Of a stretch of 64,000 bases of DNA, positions 28,432 to 35,761 are shown piece after piece; within the stretch, counting starts at the first letter, position 1; each line of letters starts with the position of its first letter. Both the position numbers and the translations under genes were made by a program. This DNA comes from Clostridiaceae bacterium (GTDB lineage: Bacteria > Bacillota > Clostridia > Lachnospirales > Lachnospiraceae), in contig CAJTGE010000019.1 in the NCBI GenBank assembly GCA_910575795.1, positions 37,306 to 101,305 of the forward strand. Direction: 5' to 3'. The notes under the pieces are model-generated. The model was not told the DNA's origin and did not search any database. It saw nothing but the letters and a program-made list of their open reading frames with translations.

Positions 28432-28583
28432 GTAATAGTTCAGACGGGGAATCTTCTTGCCCGTTTACGCCGGACAAGAAGCATCGGATGTCCATCTGAT
28501 GGGGAATCTGGCGGAAATTTAGGCGTTAAGCTTGCTTATAAGCCCAAATTTCCGCCAGATTCCCCGCCGTCTGAACTGTTACT
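28432..28583. repeat. GTTACTGTTCAG-family element with a nested 20 bp palindrome
   Basis: The outer arms TAATAGTTCAGACGGGGAAT (28433) and the complement ending in CTGAACTGTTAC (to 28582) enclose a second structure. There, a perfect 20 bp arm at 28501-28520 (GGGGAATCTGGCGGAAATTT) is inverted at 28546-28565, with a 25 nt loop that can itself pair. It marks the left edge of the ParA-HEPN island. The sequence TTTATGCACAGGCCCGC just downstream (28626) recurs at 10141. Confidence 0.65.
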
Positions 28584-28765
28584 ATATAATTCCGGAAATA
28601 CTGAAAAAGGTATTTTCGGGATTGTTTTATGCACAGGCCCGCAAAGGAAAGTTTGCTGCCCTGGCGGCATGCGGGCTGTGCGGCGGGCAGGGAAAGATGT
28701 ATCTTCCCCTGCCCGATTACACACGGAATTATATAGGATGCCTGATGAATTTAAGGAGACTGGGT

Positions 28766-29791
28766 ATGGCAAAAATTATTGAATTATTTAACCACAAAGG
28801 CGGTGTGAGCAAAACAACAACGACATTTCATATTGCATGGAAATTAACACAGCATAATAAAAATGTTTTGCTTGTAGACGGAGATCCCCAATGTAATCTT
28901 ACGGGAATGTTTTTGGGTGAAAAATTTGATGAGTATTATGAGAATGATTTGACAAAAAATTTGAATATAAAGGATGCGGTCAGTATGGCATTTGCGGGCA
29001 GGCCGCAGCCTATAGCAGCAATAGAGTGTCCCAGCCATATTAAAAACGAAAATCTTTTTATCATTCCCGGACATATGAATTTATCAGAATATGATTCTTC
29101 TTTAAGCCTTGCTTTAAACAGTAATAATGCAATTGTAACATTACAGAATCTCCCGGGAGCCTTTTATGAATTAATACAAAAGTGTTGTAAAAAATATGAA
29201 ATAGATTATGTATTTATAGATATGAATCCGGGTTTAAGCGCTATGAATCAGACATTTTTTATTTATACAGACGCATTTATCGTTCCTACAAATCCGGATC
29301 CTTTTTCGGTAATGGCATTAAAAACGTTGAAAATGACGCTTCCGAAATGGAAGAAATGGGCCTTACAGGCAAGGGAATTGTTTAGGGAATCATCATACCC
29401 GTTACCAGTATGTGATATGAAATTTATTGGTGTGCTGATACAAAGATTTTATTTAAGAAATCATAAAGCAGCTCGTCCATATACTGGAAAAATATCAGAA
29501 ATTAAAAAGTATATCGAGACTGAGTTTTCTGAAGAATTAAAAAAATATGATATGGTTTTTGATATTGGAAGTTTAATGGAAGAGGGATTAATCGCTGACA
29601 GGTGCTTAGGCGAAATAGCGGAGTTTGGCGCATTGATACAAAAGGCAAATGACTCGATGCTGCCAGTTTTTGCACTAACAAAGGCGGACATGGGTACTAC
29701 CGGAAATGCATTTGACAGTATGGAAAAAAAGAGAAAGATTTTTGATGAAACATACGATAAAATTGCTAACGTTATAATGGAGTTAATTTAA
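28766..29791 (+). CDS. ParA/Soj-like P-loop ATPase
   Basis: A 341 aa protein with the deviant Walker A NHKGGVSKTTTTFHIAW, the DGDPQCNLTG motif and a DYVFIDMNPGLSAMNQ Walker B region, all as in ParA/MinD ATPases. The C-terminal 130 residues (QRFYLRNHKAARPYTGKISEI...) are longer than plain Soj. ATG 28766 follows TTAAGGAG. The gene is clearly richer in A+T than its neighbours, which suggests transfer. No ParB, centromere repeats or plasmid genes are nearby. The stop codon is directly followed by the ATG of the HEPN gene, so the two work as a unit. Confidence 0.85.
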   Translation: MAKIIELFNHKGGVSKTTTTFHIAWKLTQHNKNVLLVDGDPQCNLTGMFLGEKFDEYYENDLTKNLNIKDAVSMAFAGRPQPIAAIECPSHIKNENLFIIPGHMNLSEYDSSLSLALNSNNAIVTLQNLPGAFYELIQKCCKKYEIDYVFIDMNPGLSAMNQTFFIYTDAFIVPTNPDPFSVMALKTLKMTLPKWKKWALQARELFRESSYPLPVCDMKFIGVLIQRFYLRNHKAARPYTGKISEIKKYIETEFSEELKKYDMVFDIGSLMEEGLIADRCLGEIAEFGALIQKANDSMLPVFALTKADMGTTGNAFDSMEKKRKIFDETYDKIANVIMELI

Positions 29792-30412
29792 ATGTTGAGT
29801 TCATACAAAAGATTTTTTACTCTTGTAAAAGATACAGAGAATGTGGAAGTTTTATATAATTATTTCAATACGTCTGTGACAGCGCCAGTTGATACCAGTG
29901 ACTTATTACGATGGCAATGGGTTCAGTGTATATCCGCTTTCGACAAATTGATTCATGATTTGGTCAGAGTCGGCATGTTGGAAATTTTTATGGGAAAAAG
30001 ATTGCGGACGCCGAAGTACAGTACATTTCAAATCGATATACAGACATATGTAGATATGGCGGACAATATAAATGCCGTTTCAATTCTGGAACAAAAGATC
30101 ATATTAAAGCACGGCTTTCTGGCTTTTCAGGAACCAGGGAAAGTTGCTGACGCATTATCCTATATTTGGAATGAGAATGATAAATGGGGAAGGATTTCAG
30201 GCTTGATGGCGTTAAACAGGAATGATTGCGTAACATATTTAAAAAATATTGTAATAAGAAGAAATCAAATCGTACATGAAGGGGATTATACGGATATTTA
30301 TTCTAAGAGACAGGATATTGACCCCGAGGATGTAATTGATATACGGAATTATATCCTTAAATTGGGAAAGGCGATATATGATTGTGTAAGCTTGGAGAAG
30401 AAAGGCAGCTAA
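29792..30412 (+). CDS. HEPN-domain protein, partner of the ParA-like ATPase
   Basis: A 206 aa, mostly helical protein. Near the C-terminus it contains RRNQIVHEGDYTD, an R-X4-H motif of the HEPN fold preceded by helices as in MAE_28990/RiboL-PSP-type HEPN families. HEPN proteins with this motif are commonly RNases serving as toxins or abortive-infection effectors. The gene starts on the base after the ParA stop and shares its A+T-rich composition. Effector function is inferred from the motif and pairing; the exact family was not confirmed. Confidence 0.65.
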   Translation: MLSSYKRFFTLVKDTENVEVLYNYFNTSVTAPVDTSDLLRWQWVQCISAFDKLIHDLVRVGMLEIFMGKRLRTPKYSTFQIDIQTYVDMADNINAVSILEQKIILKHGFLAFQEPGKVADALSYIWNENDKWGRISGLMALNRNDCVTYLKNIVIRRNQIVHEGDYTDIYSKRQDIDPEDVIDIRNYILKLGKAIYDCVSLEKKGS

Positions 30413-30466
30413 GTAATGCGGCTACGGCGGTGACAAAAGTAAATCAAAATGTTACTGTTCAGGTAG

Positions 30467-32225
30467 CAATGTCATTTAGTTAAAATAAAAGAACAAGAAC
30501 TATTATGATTCGATCTTGATTTCACACGAGAAATTCTGCTGTCTCCGCTATAATTAGCAACATAAATGTAGCTAAAGGTGGATCAAAGCGCATTGCCGGG
30601 AAATTTGTGGCATGACCAATAGACAGATTTACATCTGCCTCAAAAAAGGGTATGATAGACACTGGCGGAACTGTTTTATGCGGCCCGATAAGTAAAATAC
30701 CGAGGCCTTCGGAAATGGGCGGTTTTCAGTCTGGGATACTGCCGTTCATCCCTTAAGGGAACCAATTCCTTCAGGAGCAGGGAAGCCACCTCTAATAGGC
30801 CTTTCTTCGTGTGTGGACGTAGAAAGGCCCTACAAATATGCGCAGCCCTCGTAAAATTTACCCTGTATTCATATTTGGTCTCCCCCTGTTCGAGCACCAT
30901 CTGTCGGATAAAAGCTTCCGTCAAATTATACGCGATCAATTTTGCCCAAATTTCTTGCTTGATGAATTCGGGCTTATAAGCATGGAAGTTGCTTAATCCG
31001 ATGGTATATTTGAGTTTGCGAAAAGAGGACTCGATACCCCAGCGGGAAAAATAAACCGCTTTGATCCGTTCCGGTGGGAATTCCTGCATGGGGAGATTGG
31101 TCACGAGGCATTCAAAAGAGCCATCGTCTAAAGGAAACCTTACAATACGCAAGGATAAATCATAGGTATTTTTAGAACCATACTCAAGGAAATCAAAGGA
31201 AGCGTCCTGGTCCACAAACCGCCGGTACCAGCCGTCCTTGATCATGATTTTTGAGGAATGGCTGCGAGTAAGGGTGACGTTTACCGTGATATCAAAGGAG
31301 TCTTCCTGAGGGAAGTCAAAGTTTCCCACGAGTCCTTTTGAGTGGATGTCCTTGGTGCGGAAAAGAAAAAACTGCCCTTTTGCCAGAACATGGGCCATAT
31401 TATTATAGGAACAGTATCCCCTGTCCCCGATAAAGATGTTTTTGGTATCGGGAAGGCTCTCCTGCCGGTCAACCATAGTACAGAAGGCCTGGAATTCATC
31501 TTTCTTATGTACGGGCTGAATGAGGGCATCGGAATAAGTATGGAGGGAGAGGTCATAAAGAGCATTCAGGTGCATGCTGTAGAAGCCTTTGGCGGAATGA
31601 CCTTCTGAAACAAAGAACTCCTCAGAGGCCCAGCGGGGCTTGCTGAAGAAGGTAAAGGAGGAGCCATCGGCGGCAAGGAAGCGGTAGCCGGAGGGTTGCT
31701 GGGGAAGAAGGAGGAGGAAATGATTGAAATGGCGGAAAACCAGTTCCAAGGCTTCCGGCAGGAGTTTGTCCCGCTGCTGGTTGAGCGCGGAGGCAGAAGG
31801 CATGTGTGGGTCCAGATCAAAGAAATCCAGGAGTTCAATTCTGGTAGAGGAGGAGCCCTGGGAAACCAGGAAAGTGATTAATTTTTCAGCAGGAAGCTTC
31901 CTGGAGCGTGTCAGATCAGAGTCAGGGCGATGGGTAAACTCTGAAATCACGGACGAAGTAATGGATACGGCGGACAAAAACGAAGATTTAATGAAATTGC
32001 AAGTCATAAATGAAGAACCTCCTTGTAGTTAAAAGTAAGAAAAAAACCTTTTGTCTAACTACAAGGGCCGCTCTCGTTACGTATAAAAATAGGATTCATA
32101 ACGAGAGCGGCCGCACATTATTGCCTGTGTGTCAAGTCCTTTATGGGAATTTTTAAAAAAATTGAAGAAATTTGGGTTACACCTTACGTTGAGATAAATT
32201 GCAATAGCTTAACTAAATGACATTG
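30467..32225 (-). mobile_element. Complete IS4-family insertion sequence
   Basis: The 1759 bp element has terminal inverted repeats CAATGTCATTTAGTTAA at 30467-30483, complementary at 32209-32225. It is flanked by 10 bp direct repeats GTTCAGGTAG at 30457-30466 and 32226-32235. One transposase gene is encoded leftward. Two hairpins lie before it. A 14 bp stem (GGCCGCTCTCGTTA, 32066-32112) and a 10 bp stem (CTTGTAGTTA, 32022-32065) abut the GGAGG, a layout that would limit translation of read-through mRNA. Exact ends and perfect target copies indicate a recent insertion. Confidence 0.93.
30676..32007 (-). CDS. IS4-family DDE transposase
   Basis: A 443 aa transposase. DDE residues are seen in AADGSSF (first Asp) and IFIGDRGYCS (second Asp). 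The glutamate lies in the IS4 signature Y-X2-R-X3-E-X6-K, met exactly by YFSRWGIESSFRKLK. Full length with no frameshift, so probably active. ATG at 32007 with GGAGG 10 nt upstream. Alternating strands of the IS and host genes fit simple insertion. Confidence 0.93.
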   Translation of the reverse strand: MTCNFIKSSFLSAVSITSSVISEFTHRPDSDLTRSRKLPAEKLITFLVSQGSSSTRIELLDFFDLDPHMPSASALNQQRDKLLPEALELVFRHFNHFLLLLPQQPSGYRFLAADGSSFTFFSKPRWASEEFFVSEGHSAKGFYSMHLNALYDLSLHTYSDALIQPVHKKDEFQAFCTMVDRQESLPDTKNIFIGDRGYCSYNNMAHVLAKGQFFLFRTKDIHSKGLVGNFDFPQEDSFDITVNVTLTRSHSSKIMIKDGWYRRFVDQDASFDFLEYGSKNTYDLSLRIVRFPLDDGSFECLVTNLPMQEFPPERIKAVYFSRWGIESSFRKLKYTIGLSNFHAYKPEFIKQEIWAKLIAYNLTEAFIRQMVLEQGETKYEYRVNFTRAAHICRAFLRPHTKKGLLEVASLLLKELVPLRDERQYPRLKTAHFRRPRYFTYRAA

Positions 32226-32484
32226 GTTCAGGTAGGTCTGCGCAATGCTTACGCTGACCGTATGATAACCTGGGCTGGCGAGCAAAAATCCCATCGACGC
32301 AGGCGATTTTCATGGATTTTGGCTGATTTCTGTGAACACATGTGAACAGTGACATCAAAATCTGTCCCCGTTTTTCACCCGGAAACGATTGATTTTTTCG
32401 CCAAATTGGTATAGGATAATTACAATTCATAACCCGCGCTCTTTACAGCGGCGCGGATCAAATGCGACAATGAGGAGAAGACCA

Positions 32485-33576
32485 ATGAATATGGAAAAAA
32501 AATTACGCGTAGGTATCCTTGGCGCGACCGGCATGGTTGGTCAGCGCTTTATTACCCTGCTGGCGGGGCATCCCTGGTATGAGATCACGGCGCTGGCGGC
32601 CAGCCCGCGTTCGGCGGGGAAATCATATGAGGAGGCGGTCGGCGGGCGCTGGAAGATGCAGTCTCCCATGCCGGAAGCCGTAAAAGGCATGACGGTCATG
32701 AATGTCAATGAGGTGGAGAAGGTCGCGGCCGGGGTGGATTTTGTGTTCAGCGCCGTTGACATGACAAAAGACGAGATCCGGGCCATTGAGGAGGCGTACG
32801 CGAAGACGGAGACGCCGGTCGTTTCCAACAACAGCGCCCACCGCTGGACGCCGGATGTCCCGATGGTGATCCCGGAGATCAACCCGGAGCATTTTAAGGT
32901 CATCGAATTCCAGAAAAAGCGCCTGGGAACGAAGCGGGGCTTTGTGGCCGTAAAGCCGAATTGCTCGATACAGAGCTATGCGCCGGTTCTTACGGCCTGG
33001 AAGGAATTTGAGCCGTACGAGGTAGTGGCCACAACGTACCAGGCGATCTCCGGGGCGGGAAAGACCTTTAAGGACTGGCCGGAGATGGTGGAAAATATTA
33101 TCCCCTACATCGGCGGCGAGGAGGAAAAGAGCGAGCAGGAGCCGCTGCGCATCTGGGGCGAGATAAAGGACGGGGTTATTGTAAAGGCGGACAGCCCGGT
33201 GATCACCTGCCAGTGCATCCGCGTTCCGGTTCTGGACGGGCATACGGCGGTCGTATTTGTGAAATTCAGGAAAGCTCCGTCAAAAGAGGAGCTGATCGAG
33301 GCGCTGAACCGTTTTGAGGGCCTTCCCCAGACGCTTGCGCTTCCGAGCGCGCCGAAGCAGTTCATCCGCTACTTGGAGGACGACAACCGCCCGCAGGTAA
33401 AGCTGGATGTGGACGCGGAAAAGGGAATGGCAATCTCCGTGGGGCGTTTAAGGCCGGATACGGTCTATGACTGGAAATTCGTGGGCCTTTCCCACAACAC
33501 CCTGCGCGGCGCTGCCGGCGGGGCCCTGCTGTGCGCCGAGCTTTTAACGGCGCAGGGATACATTCAGGCAAAATGA
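32485..33576 (+). CDS. asd: Aspartate-semialdehyde dehydrogenase
   Basis: Forms aspartate semialdehyde from aspartyl phosphate with NADPH, the branch point to lysine/diaminopimelate, threonine and methionine. The 363 aa protein shows GILGATGMVGQRF, SAVDMTKDEI, the catalytic Cys in KPNCSIQS (near 160), YQAISGAG and the C-terminal GRLRPD. The variant is the archaeal/fungal-like Asd class (PEINPEH, LSHNTLRGAAGG), also known in Clostridia. Start at ATG 32485 after GAGGAG; the extra upstream frame lacks a ribosome site. Confidence 0.92.
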   Translation: MNMEKKLRVGILGATGMVGQRFITLLAGHPWYEITALAASPRSAGKSYEEAVGGRWKMQSPMPEAVKGMTVMNVNEVEKVAAGVDFVFSAVDMTKDEIRAIEEAYAKTETPVVSNNSAHRWTPDVPMVIPEINPEHFKVIEFQKKRLGTKRGFVAVKPNCSIQSYAPVLTAWKEFEPYEVVATTYQAISGAGKTFKDWPEMVENIIPYIGGEEEKSEQEPLRIWGEIKDGVIVKADSPVITCQCIRVPVLDGHTAVVFVKFRKAPSKEELIEALNRFEGLPQTLALPSAPKQFIRYLEDDNRPQVKLDVDAEKGMAISVGRLRPDTVYDWKFVGLSHNTLRGAAGGALLCAELLTAQGYIQAK

Positions 33577-33598
33577 TGTGAAAAAGGAGAGGTGCGAG

Positions 33599-34657
33599 AT
33601 GTATGAGAAGGTGAAATTCGGCGAGCTGCCGAACGGGCAGGAGGTACATGAGTACACGCTGATTAATAAGAACGGTTTATCCGCTTCATTTCTTGATCTG
33701 GGCGGTATCTGGGTGAGCATGATGGCGCCGGACAAAACAGGGGCCATGGCGGACGTTGTGCTCGGCTATGACACCGTAGAGGCATATCTGGGAAATGGCG
33801 GCCATCTGGGGGAGATCGTGGGAAGAAATGCCAACCGCATCGGAAAAGCTCAGTTCACCCTGAACGGGACGCTCTGCAGGCTTACGGCCAATGACGGGCC
33901 AAACAACCTCCACAGCGGGACAGACTATTACAGGAACCGTGTCTGGGACGCGGCGATCCGGGAGACGGACGACGGCGTCAGCGAGCTCTGCCTGTCCCTG
34001 CAGAGCCCGGACGGCGATCAGGGTTATCCGGGGAATGCAAGGATCAGCGTGAGCTATACCCTGACCGATGAAAATGAGCTGAAAATCCAGTATTACATGA
34101 TCTGCGATCAGGATACGGTTGCCAACATGACCAATCACGCATATTTTAATATGGCCGGGCATCAGAGCGGCAGCGCCATGGGCCAGGAGGTCTGGATCGA
34201 CGCGGACGCTGTGACAGCGGCGGATGCTGAGTCGATCCCCACCGGGGAAATCAGGCCCGTGAAGGGGACGCCTATGGATTTCACACAGATGAAACCGATC
34301 GGGCGCGACATTGACGCGGACTACGATCAGCTCCGCTACGGCGGCGGCTATGACCACAACTGGGTGCTGAACCATGAGCCCGGAACATTTTCGCTGTGCG
34401 CGAAAGCCTGCGATACAGCGAGCGGCCGCGCGATGGAGGTGTATACGGATCTCCCGGGCGTCCAGTTCTATACCGGAAATTTCCTGGAGGCCAGGCTTCC
34501 CGGCAAGGACGGGATCCTGTACCACAAGCGGGAGGGCTATTGCTTTGAGACGCAGTACCACCCGGATTCCGTCAACCGCCCGGAATTCCCGTCCCCGTTC
34601 TTAAAGGAAGGAAACGAATACAGGACGACGACGGTTTACAAATTCGTAACGGTTTAA
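33599..34657 (+). CDS. galM: Aldose 1-epimerase
   Basis: Interconverts alpha and beta anomers of galactose or glucose. 352 aa with GRNANRIGKAQF, GPNNLHSG, the catalytic His in NHAYFNMAG, YDHNWVL and catalytic Glu in FETQYHPDS. ATG 33599 follows AAAAAGGAGAGG, 22 bp after asd, so it may share the asd transcript. Nothing unusual. Confidence 0.92.
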   Translation: MYEKVKFGELPNGQEVHEYTLINKNGLSASFLDLGGIWVSMMAPDKTGAMADVVLGYDTVEAYLGNGGHLGEIVGRNANRIGKAQFTLNGTLCRLTANDGPNNLHSGTDYYRNRVWDAAIRETDDGVSELCLSLQSPDGDQGYPGNARISVSYTLTDENELKIQYYMICDQDTVANMTNHAYFNMAGHQSGSAMGQEVWIDADAVTAADAESIPTGEIRPVKGTPMDFTQMKPIGRDIDADYDQLRYGGGYDHNWVLNHEPGTFSLCAKACDTASGRAMEVYTDLPGVQFYTGNFLEARLPGKDGILYHKREGYCFETQYHPDSVNRPEFPSPFLKEGNEYRTTTVYKFVTV

Positions 34658-34679
34658 GCCGTTTAGACGACGGGTTAAG

Positions 34680-34739
34680 ATGAGACAAAACATCATAGTG
34701 AAAATAGCATAAAATGAGACAAATCAGCATAATGAAAAC
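34680..34739 (+). repeat. Short imperfect tandem duplication at the EamA gene start
   Basis: ATGAGACAAAACATCATAGT at 34680 recurs as ATGAGACAAATCAGCATAAT at 34714, 34 bp later. The second copy carries the putative start of the EamA gene; the first copy runs to TAA after 10 codons. No good Shine-Dalgarno precedes either. Confidence 0.5.
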
Positions 34740-35634
34740 AGGCGGCCTTGTGAGGCTTCTGGCCTCCGTAAGCCTTCTGACCGTGACGATCATATGGGGC
34801 AGCGCCTTTGTGGTGATGAAAAACTCCATTGACGTCATCAGTCCCTCCTATCTGCTGGCCTACCGGTTTACCGTGGCGGCCCTGGGGATGACGGTTTTAT
34901 TCTGGAAGCAGATCAAAACGATGCGCATGCAGGAATTTGGGCGCGGGCTTTTGGTGGGCGCGCTCCTGTTTGTGAGCTATTATTTTCAGACGTATGGGCT
35001 TAAGTACACGACAGCCAGCAAGAATGCGTTTATCACCACGCTTTATGTGATCCTGGTTCCCTTTCTGCAATGGCTGTTTAACCGGATCCGGCCGGCCGGG
35101 CACAACCTGGCCGCGGCCGTGATCGCGGTGATCGGCCTGGCGCTCCTGTCGCTGAAGGGGGATTTAACCATAAATTTCGGCGATTTCCTGACCCTGATCT
35201 GCGGCGTCTGCTTTGCGGTACATATCATTTTTCTGGAAAAATATACAGAGAACACCAGTCCTGTCAAGCTTACGGTGATGCAGATGGGCACAGCCGCGGC
35301 GCTGTCATGGATAACGGCCCTGGCCACGGAGGGGAGATGCGACCTAAGCGTATTTACACAGCCCGGCGTGCCGGGGGCGGTGCTCTATCTGGGCCTGGCG
35401 AGCAGCATGCTGTGCTTCCTTTTACAGACCGTGGGGCAGAAATACTTAGACGCGGCGACGGCGTCGATCCTGCTCTCCTTTGAATCCGTGTTTGGCCTGG
35501 TCTTTTCAGTCCTGTTTTTAAAGGAGCCTGTGACGCGTAAGATGCTGGCCGGCTGCGCCCTTATGTTCTTCGCAGCCATCCTGGCGGAGTACCGCCCGGG
35601 AAAAGAATGCGGCAGCGGCTGTCCGGCTGACTGA
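34714..35634 (+). CDS. EamA/DMT-family transporter
   Basis: A 306 aa membrane protein with ten hydrophobic segments in two EamA repeats. The start of the first is TIIWGSAFVVMKNSID; YYFQTYGLKYTTASKNAFITTLYV and the second-half FLLQTVGQKYLDAATASILLSFESVF are typical of metabolite exporters. Substrate unknown. Start uncertain: ATG 34714 or 34732, neither with a good ribosome site. Confidence 0.85.
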   Translation: MRQISIMKTGGLVRLLASVSLLTVTIIWGSAFVVMKNSIDVISPSYLLAYRFTVAALGMTVLFWKQIKTMRMQEFGRGLLVGALLFVSYYFQTYGLKYTTASKNAFITTLYVILVPFLQWLFNRIRPAGHNLAAAVIAVIGLALLSLKGDLTINFGDFLTLICGVCFAVHIIFLEKYTENTSPVKLTVMQMGTAAALSWITALATEGRCDLSVFTQPGVPGAVLYLGLASSMLCFLLQTVGQKYLDAATASILLSFESVFGLVFSVLFLKEPVTRKMLAGCALMFFAAILAEYRPGKECGSGCPAD

Positions 35635-35761
35635 AGCGCCGCGCAGGCGTACAGCCATAGTAGCGCGGCCGCAGCCATAGAGTACCGTAGCCGCCGCGGC
35701 TACCCCGGCCATAAGCCGCGCAGGCATGCCGCAGGCGGCCGTAAAAGACGGAGAAATATAA

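Larger units (their letters stand above)
30451..32354. repeat. GTTACTGTTCA-family element split by the IS
   Basis: The left end GTTACTGTTCAGGTAG lies at 30451-30466 and the right end TGTGAACAGTGAC at 32341-32353. Between them is the IS plus about 120 bp of element interior. Without the IS and one target copy, the element resembles the long-spaced copy at 9832-9995. Confidence 0.55.

Noticed and set aside
28766..29791. Plasmid partition locus or integrated plasmid
   Set aside because: No ParB, no iteron-like repeats, and no replication or mobilisation genes are next to the ParA-like ATPase; the partner is a HEPN protein.
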